Of a DNA stretch of 64,000 bases, positions 33,259-41,743 are shown one piece after another. Position numbers and translations under genes: made by a program. Each line of letters starts with the position of its first letter. Within the stretch, counting starts at the first letter, position 1. The DNA is from Rhodovarius lipocyclicus (GTDB lineage: Bacteria > Pseudomonadota > Alphaproteobacteria > Acetobacterales > Acetobacteraceae): NCBI RefSeq assembly GCF_009900765.1, contig NZ_JAAABL010000002.1, positions 124,001 to 188,000 of the forward strand, given 5' to 3'. The notes beneath the pieces are model-generated. The model was not told the origin of the DNA, did no database searches, and saw nothing but the letters and a program-made list of their open reading frames with translations.

Positions 33259-33974
33259 CCCACCCGCAGCAAGGCCGGGCCCTGGCGTTTCAGCCAGGTC
33301 TCGGCGGCGCGGCGGTGGGGTGTCAGGCGTTCCACATGCGCCCAGAAGCGGGGCGAGTGGTTCAGTTCGCGCAGATGCGCCACCTCATGCGCCACCACGT
33401 AGTCCAACACCCAGTCCGGTGCCATCACCAGCCGCCAGGAAAAGGCGAGCGTGCCATCCGGCGCGCAGCTGCCCCAGCGGCTGCTGGTATCCTTCACCCG
33501 CACGGCGCGGGGGCGCACGCCCAGCGCTTCGGCATGCACGGGCGTGCGCAGCCGGATGCGCCGGGCGGCCTCCGAGCGCAGGAAATCCTGGATGCGGCGG
33601 GGCAGGAATTCGATCCCCCCAGTCACCACCAGCCGGCCATCCTCGATCGCCACGCCGCCCCTGCGGTCGGGGGCGTGCACGATCTCATGCGGGATGTCGC
33701 CGATGGGCAGGCTGGCGCCGGGTTCCAGCCGTTGCGCGGGCGCCAGCGCCGCCAGGCGCTGCAGCACCCAGCCGGCATGCTGCTGCAGCAGCGACATGCC
33801 GGTGCGGCGCGCGACCCGTGGTGGCAGCGTGACCACCACCGCTGCCTCACGCGGGTCGATCTTGATGGAAACCCGCCGGGCGCGGGCCGAACGCTTCCAT
33901 TGCACCGCGCAGGGCGCTGGTGCGGCGAAGGGGTTGGGCTGGAGGAGGATGGTCTCCGATTCGACCGTATCCAT
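33255..33974 (-). CDS. YgjP-like M48/WLM-type metallopeptidase family protein
   Basis: 239 residues. The zinc signature VAHEVAHLRELNHSPRFW (HExxH with a third His ten residues on) and the family segment DTSSRWGSCAPDG are both present. YgjP-like proteins (DUF45) are found in most proteobacteria; a UTP pyrophosphatase activity has been reported for one member, and a peptidase role is assumed for others. No operon partner. Sharing of stop-codon bases with the CBS-BON gene means there is no room for a terminator. Confidence 0.85.
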   Translation of the reverse strand: MDTVESETILLQPNPFAAPAPCAVQWKRSARARRVSIKIDPREAAVVVTLPPRVARRTGMSLLQQHAGWVLQRLAALAPAQRLEPGASLPIGDIPHEIVHAPDRRGGVAIEDGRLVVTGGIEFLPRRIQDFLRSEAARRIRLRTPVHAEALGVRPRAVRVKDTSSRWGSCAPDGTLAFSWRLVMAPDWVLDYVVAHEVAHLRELNHSPRFWAHVERLTPHRRAAETWLKRQGPALLRVG

Positions 33975-34187
33975 GGGGGTGTCCTGCCGGAATCACGGTC
34001 CGGCGTCCAGAGAATGATCATTTCCGCGTGGGCATGCCCGATGGCGCCGCAGCCATGCCCAGATGGGGTGTGAGGCGTGAATCCTCAGCACTTCAAGGCG
34101 CCTTGACCCAGCCCTATTTGCAGCGCATCGGCTGCATCAAGCCGGCATTCCGGCAAAGAACCCAACAACTGGCGAAATGATCCACAT

Positions 34188-34958
34188 TTGCTCACGCTCC
34201 GTATCATTCCCTGCCTGGATGTGAAGGAAGGCCGCGTCGTCAAAGGCGTGAACTTCGTGGATCTGCGCGACGCGGGCGACCCGGTTGAGCAGGCGACTGC
34301 CTATGGCGCCCAGGGCGCCGATGAGGTCACCTTCCTCGACATCGGCGCCACGCATGAGAACCGGGACACGATGCTCGACGTCGTCTCCCGCACCGCGGCC
34401 AGCCTGTTCATCCCGCTGACCGTGGGGGGCGGCGTGCGCAGCGTGGAGGATGTCCGCCGGCTGTTGCTGGCCGGGGCCGACAAGGCCAGCATCAATTCCG
34501 CCGCCGTGGCCGAGCCCGAGCTGGTGGGCCGCGCGGCCGAGGCCTTCGGCAGCCAGTGCATCGTGGTGGCGATCGACGCCAAGCAGGTCTCGCCCGGCCG
34601 GTGGGAGATCTTCACCCATGGCGGCCGCAAGCCCACCGGCATCGACGCGGTGGCATGGTCGGAGCGTATGGCCGAACTCGGCGCCGGGGAGTTGCTCGTC
34701 ACCTCCATGGACCGGGACGGCACCAAGAAGGGTTTCGACCTGGAGCTGCTGCGGGAGATCCGCAAGCGTGTGCGCCTGCCGCTGGTGGCCAGCGGCGGCG
34801 TGGGGTCGCTCGAACATTTCGTGGAAGGCGCGGAGGCCGGAGCCACCGGGCTGCTGGCCGCCAGCGTGTTCCATGACGGGGTATATCGTATCGCACAGGC
34901 CAAGGCGGCTCTCGCCGCCGCCGGCTGGCCCGTGCGACCTGAGGAAAGGGCGCTGTAG
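34188..34958 (+). CDS. hisF: Imidazole glycerol phosphate synthase cyclase subunit
   Basis: 256 residues, TIM barrel. [12 protein letters not shown] holds the catalytic Asp11; [10 protein letters not shown] holds the second catalytic Asp; [11 protein letters not shown] and [11 protein letters not shown] bind phosphate. Forms imidazole glycerol phosphate and AICAR with HisH. The start is a TTG (the codon before [10 protein letters not shown]); no in-frame ATG is available. hisE follows with no gap, but hisH, hisA and hisB are not upstream, where they usually lie. Confidence 0.96.
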   Translation: MLTLRIIPCLDVKEGRVVKGVNFVDLRDAGDPVEQATAYGAQGADEVTFLDIGATHENRDTMLDVVSRTAASLFIPLTVGGGVRSVEDVRRLLLAGADKASINSAAVAEPELVGRAAEAFGSQCIVVAIDAKQVSPGRWEIFTHGGRKPTGIDAVAWSERMAELGAGELLVTSMDRDGTKKGFDLELLREIRKRVRLPLVASGGVGSLEHFVEGAEAGATGLLAASVFHDGVYRIAQAKAALAAAGWPVRPEERAL

Positions 34959-35519
34959 ATGGCCAAACCGAGCAAGCCGAGGGCCAAGGCCGTCAAGGCC
35001 ACGAAGCCCGTGAAGGCTGTGAAGCCTGTGAAGCCCGTGAAGAAGAAGGCGTCGCTGCCCTTGCCGGCCGGCATCGAGGCCCCCCAGGCCAAGCCGCCCA
35101 AGCGCGTGCGCCGGGCGGAATCCTCTCCTCTGGCCAGCTTCGAGCCCAGCGCCGCCGGCGCCACGCCCGAGGTGCTGGACCGGCTGTGGAACGTGATCGA
35201 GCAGCGCCGCCTGGCCGGTGACGTGGAGGCCTCGCACTCCGCCCGCCTGCTGGCGCGCGGCACCGCCAAGGTCGCCCAAAAGCTGGGCGAGGAAGCGGTG
35301 GAATGCGTGATCGAGGCCGTGGCCGGCAACCGCTCGGCCACCATCGCCGAGAGCGCGGATGTGCTGTACCACCTGCTGGTCGTCTGGGTGGATGCCGGCA
35401 TCAACCCCGCCGAGGTGTGGAGCGAGCTGCACCGGCGCGAGGGCATTTCCGGCATCGCCGAGAAGGCGTCCCGCCCCAAGGTGCTGGTGAAGCTGGCCAA
35501 CACCAAGAAGCTGCCCTGA
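34959..35519 (+). CDS. hisE: Phosphoribosyl-ATP diphosphatase with long Lys/Pro/Ala-rich N-terminal tail
   Basis: 186 residues, about 75 more than a normal HisE. The C-terminal 110 residues are the enzyme: [34 protein letters not shown] with the Mg-binding EExxE helix, and [12 protein letters not shown]. Residues 1-48 are low complexity with repeated KPVK/KAVK units, resembling histone H1 or AlgP-like tails. The enzyme removes pyrophosphate from PR-ATP, step two of histidine synthesis. ATG directly abuts the hisF stop. Confidence 0.93.
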   Translation: MAKPSKPRAKAVKATKPVKAVKPVKPVKKKASLPLPAGIEAPQAKPPKRVRRAESSPLASFEPSAAGATPEVLDRLWNVIEQRRLAGDVEASHSARLLARGTAKVAQKLGEEAVECVIEAVAGNRSATIAESADVLYHLLVVWVDAGINPAEVWSELHRREGISGIAEKASRPKVLVKLANTKKLP

Positions 35520-35541
35520 AAGAAGAAACCGGAGGAAGCCC

Positions 35542-35919
35542 ATGCCCGTGAACGGCCTGCCGCCCTATGACACGAACAACATCTTCGCCCGCATCCTGCG
35601 CGGCGAGATCCCGTGCAAGAAGGTGCTGGAGACCGAATACGCGCTGGCCTTCCACGATATCGCGCCCCAGGCGCCCACCCATATCCTGATCATTCCCAAG
35701 GGCGCCTACGTCTCGGCCAGCGATTTCAATACGCAGGCGAGCCCCGAGGAAATGGCTGGGCTGTGGCGCGCCGTGGCCGAGGTGGCCAAGCCGCTGGAGG
35801 CCACCGGCTATCGCATCATCTGCAACATGGGTGTGGATGCCGGGCAGGAAGTGCCGCACTTCCATGTGCATGTGCTGGGTGGCCGCCCGCTGGGTGTGAT
35901 GGTCGCCAAGCCGGCATGA
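35542..35919 (+). CDS. HIT family nucleotide hydrolase (HINT-like)
   Basis: 125 residues. HFHVHVLGG near the C-terminus is the histidine triad (H-x-H-x-H) and IFARILRGEIPCKK the family N-terminus. HINT-type proteins hydrolyse AMP-lysine and similar phosphoramidates. The hisF-hisE-HIT order is common in alphaproteobacteria. GGAGGAA lies seven bases before the ATG, 22 bp after hisE. Confidence 0.93.
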   Translation: MPVNGLPPYDTNNIFARILRGEIPCKKVLETEYALAFHDIAPQAPTHILIIPKGAYVSASDFNTQASPEEMAGLWRAVAEVAKPLEATGYRIICNMGVDAGQEVPHFHVHVLGGRPLGVMVAKPA

Positions 35920-35959
35920 ATCGCACGGGGGGCTTGCAACGGCCCCGCCAAGGGCGGAT

Positions 35960-36805
35960 GTGACGGCGATGACGAGTACAGCCCTTGCTGAAGCCCGCCT
36001 CGCGCTCGATGCCGTGGGAAAATTGCCGGACGCCGAGATCGATATCGGCGCCGCGGCGTTGCAATTCGCCCGCATCGACGCGCCGGAGGCCGATTGGACC
36101 GCCGCGCGGGACATGCTCTCGGCTATCGCGCGTGAAACGGTGGCGCAAGCCACGGCGGAGGCCGATGCCGGCGATGCCGAGGCCCGCCGCCAGGTTCTGG
36201 CCCAGGTGCTGCACGGGCATTTCGGCCTGGAAGGCGACGCCGAAAGCTATGACGACCTGGAAAACGCCAACCTGATCCATGTGCTGGACCGCTGCCGGGG
36301 CCTGCCGGTGGCCCTCGGCGTGCTGTGGCTGCATGCGGCCGAGGCCGCGGGCTGGGAGGCCTATGGCGTCGATTTCCCGGGCCATTTCCTGGTGGCGCTG
36401 CGCGGCGAGACCCAGCCCGTGCTGGTGGATGTGTTCCACGGAGGCGCGAAGCTGGAGGCACCGGAACTGCGCGCCCTGATCAAGCGGCTGGAAGGCGAGA
36501 AGGCCGAGTTGAAGCCCGGCATGCTGGCCGCCATGCCGCGCCGCGCCGTGCTGCTGCGCCTGCAGAACAACATCAAGCTGCGCCGCCTGCGGGTGGGCGA
36601 TGTGGCCTCCGCCCTCGCCTGTGCCGAGGACATGCTGCGCATCGCCCCCGACCATGCTGGGCTGTGGCGGGAAGTGGGGCTGATGAACCAGCGGCTGGAA
36701 CGCATCAGCGCCGCCCTAGTGGCTTTGGAGCGCGCGCTGGAACTGGCCCCCGAGGACAAGCGCACCCGCAGCCTGATCGACGAACTGCGCAACCGGCTGA
36801 ACTGA
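35960..36805 (+). CDS. SirB1-type transglutaminase-like / TPR protein
   Basis: 281 residues. The N-terminal half (LENANLIHVLDRCRGLPVAL and HFLVAL) is a SirB1/transglutaminase-like domain; the Cys expected at the start of the active helix is not obvious, so it may be non-catalytic. The C-terminal 80 residues contain tetratricopeptide-like helices (ALVALERALELAPEDKRT). Start is the GTG at 35960, five bases after AGGG; ATG 35969 is possible. Function unknown. Confidence 0.82.
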   Translation: MTAMTSTALAEARLALDAVGKLPDAEIDIGAAALQFARIDAPEADWTAARDMLSAIARETVAQATAEADAGDAEARRQVLAQVLHGHFGLEGDAESYDDLENANLIHVLDRCRGLPVALGVLWLHAAEAAGWEAYGVDFPGHFLVALRGETQPVLVDVFHGGAKLEAPELRALIKRLEGEKAELKPGMLAAMPRRAVLLRLQNNIKLRRLRVGDVASALACAEDMLRIAPDHAGLWREVGLMNQRLERISAALVALERALELAPEDKRTRSLIDELRNRLN

Positions 36806-36886
36806 AGGGGGCCTTCCCCAACCCCCTCGGCCCTGGCAAGCATGCGGCGAACGGTTTTCACCGCCAGGCCTTTTGGGGGATCACCC

Positions 36887-37831
36887 ATGTCACTGCGCGT
36901 TGCGGTCCAGATGGACCCGATCGAGAGCATCAACATCGACGGCGACAGCACCTTCGCCATGATGCTGGAAGCCCAGAAGCGCGGCCATATGCTGTGGCAC
37001 TATCACGTGCGCAACCTGTCGCTGCGGGCCGGCCGCGTGGTGGCCTGGGGCCACCCGGTGGAGGTGCGGCGCGAGAAGGGCAACCATTTCACCCTGGGCG
37101 CCCCGGTCGAACTGGACCTGGGCACGGATGTGGACGTGGTGCTGATGCGCCAGGACCCGCCCTTCGACATGGCCTATATCACCGCCACCCACATCCTGGA
37201 GCACATCCACCCCAAGACCCTGGTGGTGAATGACCCGGCCCATGTGCGCAACGCCCCGGAAAAGCTGTTCGTCACGCACTTCCCGGAGCTGATGCCCGAG
37301 ACCCTGATCACGACCAACATGGCTGAGATCGGCAGGTTCCGCGCCAAGCACGGCGACATCATCGTGAAGCCGCTGTTCGGCAATGGCGGCGCCGGCGTGT
37401 TCCATCTGAAGCCCGAGGACCCGAACCTGGGCGCGCTGATGGAAATGTTCACCGAGCGCTCGCGCGAGCCGGTGATGGTGCAGCAATACCTGCCCGCCGT
37501 GCGCCAGGGCGACAAGCGGGTCATTCTGATCGATGGCGAGGTGCTGGGCGCCATCAACCGCGTGCCAGCGGCCGGCGAGGCCCGCAGCAACATGCATGTC
37601 GGCGGCCGCCCCGAACCCACCACCCTGACCGACCGCGAGCGCGAGATCTGCGCCCGCATCGGTCCGGCCCTGCGGGAGCGCGGGCTGATCTTCGTCGGCA
37701 TCGACGTGATCGGCGGCTACCTGACGGAGATCAACGTGACCTCCCCCACCGGCCTGCAGGAGCTGGCGCGTTTCGACGGCATCCAGCTGGAACGCAACAT
37801 CTGGGACGTGATCGAGGCGAAGCGGGCTTAA
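36887..37831 (+). CDS. gshB: Glutathione synthetase
   Basis: 314 residues. ATP-grasp enzyme joining gamma-glutamylcysteine and glycine. [61 protein letters not shown] and [12 protein letters not shown] are the conserved blocks. Start ATG 36887 has GGGGGA upstream and fits the family; the frame extends to 36842. Single gene with an 81-bp gap to the SirB1-type gene. Confidence 0.97.
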   Translation: MSLRVAVQMDPIESINIDGDSTFAMMLEAQKRGHMLWHYHVRNLSLRAGRVVAWGHPVEVRREKGNHFTLGAPVELDLGTDVDVVLMRQDPPFDMAYITATHILEHIHPKTLVVNDPAHVRNAPEKLFVTHFPELMPETLITTNMAEIGRFRAKHGDIIVKPLFGNGGAGVFHLKPEDPNLGALMEMFTERSREPVMVQQYLPAVRQGDKRVILIDGEVLGAINRVPAAGEARSNMHVGGRPEPTTLTDREREICARIGPALRERGLIFVGIDVIGGYLTEINVTSPTGLQELARFDGIQLERNIWDVIEAKRA

Positions 37832-37901
37832 CCCCCGCACCCCTTGACGCTGGCCCTCCGGGAGCGCACCTCCGCCCCCGGAGGGCCATACGGAGAAGAC
37901 G

Positions 37902-38306
37902 ATGCGCCTAGTCACCACAGCCTTGTTCGCCGCGGCCTTGGCCGCTGGCATCACCCCCGTCGCCCGAGCCCAGGAGGCGGGGGATGCGGAAGCCGGCCGC
38001 CGGGTGTTCGCCCAGTGCCGCGCCTGCCATCTGATCGACAACAGCACCCGCAACGGGGTGGGGCCGAACCTCTACGAGATCTGGGGCCGCCGCGCGGGCC
38101 TGCGTGAGGGCTTCCGCTACTCCGCCAACCTGCAGGAACGCGCCGCCGCCGGGCTGACCTGGGATGAGGCGACCCTGCGTGCCTATGTGGCGAACCCCAA
38201 GGCGGTGCTGCCCCAGGGTTCCATGACCTTCGCCGGCCTGCGGAACCCGGAGCAGATCAACAACCTGATGGCCTATCTGCAGGAAGCCACCCGGCCCCAG
38301 CCGTAA
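37902..38306 (+). CDS. Class I c-type cytochrome
   Basis: 134 residues with a signal peptide ending at ARAQ. Haem is attached at CRACH, the GVGPNLYEIWGR block follows, and the Met ligand lies in LPQGSMTFAGL. It resembles cytochrome c2/c552-type periplasmic electron carriers. About 70 bp from gshB; faces a dienelactone hydrolase gene. Confidence 0.93.
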   Translation: MRLVTTALFAAALAAGITPVARAQEAGDAEAGRRVFAQCRACHLIDNSTRNGVGPNLYEIWGRRAGLREGFRYSANLQERAAAGLTWDEATLRAYVANPKAVLPQGSMTFAGLRNPEQINNLMAYLQEATRPQP

Positions 38307-38313
38307 GCCGCCG

Positions 38314-38979
38314 CTACCCCAGATGCCGGGCCAGGAATTCCAGGCTCCGGCTCTGGGCCAGCGCGTAGTCCGGGGCGGAGTAGCTGGCGCGCTCGTCGCA
38401 GCCGAAGCCATGCAGGGCGCCCGGATAGACGAACACTTCCACCCCAGGCTGCGCGGCGCGGATGGCCTCCACATCGCTCAGCGGGATGGAGCTGTCCTTC
38501 TCGCCGAAATGCAGTTGCACGGGGCAGCCCGCCACTTCCTCCTTCGCGGCGGCGATGCCGCCGCCATACCAGCCCACGCTGGCCGAGAAGGCGGCGCTGC
38601 GCGTGGCGCCATGCCAGGCGACGGTGCCGCCCCAGCAATAGCCGATGATGCCCCGCTTCACCCCGGCCGGCAGGGCGCCGGCGGCGGCCAGCACATCCAG
38701 CAGCGTGCTGCCGGCATCGATGCCCGCCCGCAGGTCGCGGCCGCGCGCCACGTCATCGGGCGTATAGCCCAGGGAGACGCCGCGTTCCTTGCGGTCGAAC
38801 AAGGCGGGGGCGATCACGGCATAGCCCTCGGCCGCGAAGCGGTCCGCCACGTTGCGGATGTGGCTGTTCACGCCGAAAATCTCCTGCACCACGACCAGCG
38901 CGCGTTTCGCACTGGCAGGGCCGGCCACATAGGCGCTGAGCTGATGGCCATCGGCGGCGGTGATGGTGATGTCCGGCAT
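38314..38979 (-). CDS. Dienelactone hydrolase family protein
   Basis: 221-residue alpha/beta hydrolase. GYCWGGTVAW carries the Cys nucleophile typical of dienelactone hydrolases; the His lies in LHGFGCDERA and EIFGVNSHIRNVADRFA is conserved. Substrate unknown; such enzymes open lactones or cleave esters. Stop codon 7 bp from that of cytochrome c. Divergent from the DUF4169 gene 34 bp away. Confidence 0.92.
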   Translation of the reverse strand: MPDITITAADGHQLSAYVAGPASAKRALVVVQEIFGVNSHIRNVADRFAAEGYAVIAPALFDRKERGVSLGYTPDDVARGRDLRAGIDAGSTLLDVLAAAGALPAGVKRGIIGYCWGGTVAWHGATRSAAFSASVGWYGGGIAAAKEEVAGCPVQLHFGEKDSSIPLSDVEAIRAAQPGVEVFVYPGALHGFGCDERASYSAPDYALAQSRSLEFLARHLG

Positions 38980-39013
38980 GGTGGGCTCCCTCGGTGACCG
39001 CTATGCTGCGAAC

Positions 39014-39205
39014 GTGACCGAGATTTTCAACCTCAACAAGCTGCGCAAGGCGCGCGCGAAGCAGGATGCGGAGCGTGAAGCCGCGGCCAACCGCGTGGCC
39101 TTCGGCCGCACCCGCGCCGAGAAGCAGGCCGACCGCGAGGCCGAGGCGCGCCGCGCCCGGATGCTGGACGGCCGCCGCCTGGACGACACGCCCGACAAGA
39201 GCTGA
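39014..39205 (+). CDS. DUF4169 family small protein
   Basis: 63 residues, highly charged and helical: TEIFNLNKLRKARAKQDAE then AAANRVAFGRTRAEKQADRE. This pattern identifies DUF4169, a small alphaproteobacterial family of unknown function. The frame extends to 38960, but GTG at 39014 matches the family N-terminus. Two bases separate it from the RidA gene, so they are co-transcribed. Confidence 0.85.
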   Translation: MTEIFNLNKLRKARAKQDAEREAAANRVAFGRTRAEKQADREAEARRARMLDGRRLDDTPDKS

Positions 39206-39207
39206 AC

Positions 39208-39597
39208 ATGCCCGTCATCCGCCATATCCTGCCGGGCTTTCCGCCCAGCGCCTCGCCTTCTCCGCATGCGACGGAGGTGGATGGCTTCGTTTATCTCACC
39301 GGCCAGTTCCCGCGTGACCTCGATGCGCCCGACGCCCCGTTCCCGGAGGGCATCACGGCACAGACGCAGGCCACGCTGCGCAACATGGCGCGCGTGCTCA
39401 AGGCGCTGGGGCTGGGGTGGGAGAACCTGGTCTCCATGCGCGTGTTCCTGACGGATTTCGCGCGGGACTATGAGGCGATGAATGCCGCCTATGGCGGCAT
39501 CATTCCGGTGGATTGCCGGCCGGTGCGCACCTGTGTGGGCGTCACGGCGCTGGTGCGCGGCGCGTTGATCGAAATGGATTGCGTGGCCAGGCGATAG
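39208..39597 (+). CDS. RidA family protein
   Basis: 129 residues with the YjgF/RidA fold: FVYLTGQFPRD, TQATLRNMARVLKALG and a C-terminal VGVTALVRGALIEMDCVA. The Arg usual in active RidA (CVRxxxAxLP) is not recognisable at its place, so imine deaminase activity is uncertain; it fits other RidA subgroups. Follows DUF4169 with a 2-bp gap. Confidence 0.9.
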   Translation: MPVIRHILPGFPPSASPSPHATEVDGFVYLTGQFPRDLDAPDAPFPEGITAQTQATLRNMARVLKALGLGWENLVSMRVFLTDFARDYEAMNAAYGGIIPVDCRPVRTCVGVTALVRGALIEMDCVARR

Positions 39598-39619
39598 GGA
39601 AGGGGGGCCGCCCCTTCCC
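39597..39619. terminator. Hairpin between convergent RidA and NIPSNAP genes
   Basis: GGGAAGGGG (39597-39605) and CCCCTTCCC (39611-39619) with a 5-nt loop, overlapping the last base of the RidA stop and 9 bp from the end of the NIPSNAP gene. Confidence 0.6.
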
Positions 39620-39627
39620 CTGCCGGT

Positions 39628-39963
39628 TCAGCCCTTCTTGGCCAGATAGGCGTCGAAGAACGGCGTGCGGCGCAGGATGCGGTTTTCCATCTTCACCAGC
39701 ACATCGGCCTCGGCCGCGGCTTTCACATATTCGCCCCATTTCGGGTCGGCGGCCATGGCGTTGCGGCGGCGCTCGCGGTCACCCTGGTCGGTGTAGCCCC
39801 ACTGGTGGACCACGGTGTTCAGCGCGCCTTCCACCGTCGTGTACCAGCCCAGGCAGTTTTCCAGATACTGGAGCTGCAGCGGCCAGGCTTTTTCCTCATA
39901 GATTTTGAGGAAGACAGGCAGCTTGTTCGGCTTGCAGGTGTAGATGCGCAGATCGACGATCAT
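39628..39963 (-). CDS. NIPSNAP family protein
   Basis: 111 residues. VDLRIYTCKPNKLPVFLKIYEE at the start and VVHQWGYTD in the middle are the NIPSNAP signature (dimeric alpha+beta barrel). Function unknown; often encoded with catabolic genes. It is the gene downstream of the first of two family 5 binding proteins, 62 bp away, and may share its transcript. Confidence 0.88.
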   Translation of the reverse strand: MIVDLRIYTCKPNKLPVFLKIYEEKAWPLQLQYLENCLGWYTTVEGALNTVVHQWGYTDQGDRERRRNAMAADPKWGEYVKAAAEADVLVKMENRILRRTPFFDAYLAKKG

Positions 39964-40025
39964 CGGGTATCCCCCCTCTGGCCCGGTGGCCCGGGCATTA
40001 CGACCCGCGCATCCTTGTCCCGGTT

Positions 40026-41672
40026 CTACTGGATGTCCACGGGCACCAGGTCCTGGAACCAGGACTGCACGCTGGTGAAGCCGCGCACCCGGCGGCTCAT
40101 CGCGCGCGGGTTCAGGTCATGCACGATGTAGAGCCAGGGGGGATTGTCCACGAGGCGCGCATGCGCCTCGGCGTAGGCGGCATTCGCCTCCGCCGGGGTG
40201 CGCGCGGCTTCCAGCCGGGCGAAGGCGGCCTCGAAGGCGTCATCCTGCCATTGCGGCCAGTTGAAGCCATTGGGCGGCCGGAAGGCATTGAGGAAATAGC
40301 GCGCCATCACCGACGGGTCGGAGGACGGGCTGGACGGGTTCAACGACTGCACGTTCTGGATCACCGCGCCGCCCGGCGGCGTGCGGGTGGCCACGAGCAG
40401 GTTGGACCAGTCCGTCACCTCGAAGCTGACATTCACGCCGCAGGCCTCGCGCAGGTTCTGCTGCATGTATTCGTTCATGGGCAGCGGCAGCATCTGGCCG
40501 GAGCCCGAGGCACTGATCATCACCCGGAAGCTCAGCGGGCGCTGGGCGTTGTACCCGGCTTCAGCCAGCAGGGCGCGGCCGCGCGCGGGGTCGAAGCGAT
40601 AGCGGTTCTGCGGGGTGCCGAAGTTCGGGTCATTCGGCTTCAGCCAGCCCACGGAGGGCTCGGCCGTGCCGGCCAACAGCTGCACCAACCCGTCGCGGTC
40701 CACGCAATAGTTCAATGCTTGGCGGACCCGCACATCCCGGAAGGGCGTGTTGTCACCACCCATCTGGAAGAACCAGGGCCAGACATGCGGGTAGCTGCCC
40801 GTGGTGATCTGGAAGCCCGCCGAACGCAGGGACTGGATGGAATCGGGCGGCGGCACCTCGATCCAGTCCACCTGGCCGGAGCGCAGCGCGGCGAGGCGGG
40901 TGTTCGCCTCGGGGATCGGCAGCAGCACGATGCGGTCCAGCCGCGCCCGGCGGGAGGTGTCCCAATAGCCGTCGAAGCGGGAGAGTTCCACCGACTGGCG
41001 CGGCACGAAGCGGGTGATGCGGAACGGGCCGGTGCCAGCACCGCCGGCGGCGGCGACGCGCGCCCAGTCCCGTCCCGCCGCATCAAAGCTCTGTGGCGAG
41101 GTGAACAGGATATAGACCGCCATATAGGGGAAGTAGCTGGCCACCCGGCTGGTGGTCATTTCGATCGTGCGGTCGTCGATCTTCCGATAGCTTTCAAGGA
41201 TCGTCACGCGGGCGCGGGTGATACCGCTGCCGCCGGCCTCGAACTGTGGCGAGTCATTGCGGAAGTAGCGATCGAGGTTCCAGATCACAGCATCCGCGTT
41301 GAACGGCGTGCCATCATGGAAGTTCACGCCCTGGCGCAGGGTGAAGCGCCAGATGCGCGGGTTGGCCGTGTCCTGCTCCCAGCTCTCGGCCAGGCCTGGG
41401 CGCAGCGTGGCGGGGCGCGATGCGTCCGTCAGGTCCCACAGGGCCAGCGCCTCGAAGATCGGGTAACCCAGGAAGCGCATGCCTTCGAAGCCGTTGTTCG
41501 GCATGCCGGTGGTCGTCGGCACGTCCGAGGCCGTCATGGCGATGCGCAGCGTGCGCTGCTGTGCCTGCGCTGGGGCGCTGACGAGGCCGAGAAGCGCGAG
41601 GCTGGCCAGGGCCATCCTTCGTGTCCCGCTATGGAGGAGATGTCTCGTGGCGGAGGTGAAGGATAGCTTCAT
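40026..41672 (-). CDS. ABC transporter substrate-binding protein, family 5 (tandem copy A)
   Basis: 548 residues. Signal peptide MALASLALLGLVSAPAQAQ after a longer basic N-terminus; FTLRQGVNFHDGTPFNADAV is the family 5 signature. It binds peptides, opines or similar solutes for an ABC importer not encoded here. AAAGGG lies eight bases before the ATG. It is a close paralogue of the next gene: both mature proteins begin RIAMTA-DVPTTTGMP, and a 126-bp segment (40775-40900) is nearly identical in DNA. Confidence 0.9.
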   Translation of the reverse strand: MKLSFTSATRHLLHSGTRRMALASLALLGLVSAPAQAQQRTLRIAMTASDVPTTTGMPNNGFEGMRFLGYPIFEALALWDLTDASRPATLRPGLAESWEQDTANPRIWRFTLRQGVNFHDGTPFNADAVIWNLDRYFRNDSPQFEAGGSGITRARVTILESYRKIDDRTIEMTTSRVASYFPYMAVYILFTSPQSFDAAGRDWARVAAAGGAGTGPFRITRFVPRQSVELSRFDGYWDTSRRARLDRIVLLPIPEANTRLAALRSGQVDWIEVPPPDSIQSLRSAGFQITTGSYPHVWPWFFQMGGDNTPFRDVRVRQALNYCVDRDGLVQLLAGTAEPSVGWLKPNDPNFGTPQNRYRFDPARGRALLAEAGYNAQRPLSFRVMISASGSGQMLPLPMNEYMQQNLREACGVNVSFEVTDWSNLLVATRTPPGGAVIQNVQSLNPSSPSSDPSVMARYFLNAFRPPNGFNWPQWQDDAFEAAFARLEAARTPAEANAAYAEAHARLVDNPPWLYIVHDLNPRAMSRRVRGFTSVQSWFQDLVPVDIQ

Positions 41673-41705
41673 GGCAGAGCCCTTTCTGCGTGATGTTTCC
41701 TCGGG

Positions 41706-41736
41706 AAAAAAAGGGGGAGGGCCTGCGCCCTCCCCC
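41706..41736 (-). terminator. Rho-independent terminator after tandem copy B
   Basis: On the minus strand the hairpin GGGGGAGGG/CCCTCCCCC (41713-41721/41728-41736, loop of 6) is followed by seven T residues (41706-41712). It begins 8 bases after the copy B stop, so copy A downstream must have its own promoter. Confidence 0.85.
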
Positions 41737-41743
41737 GGTCCGG

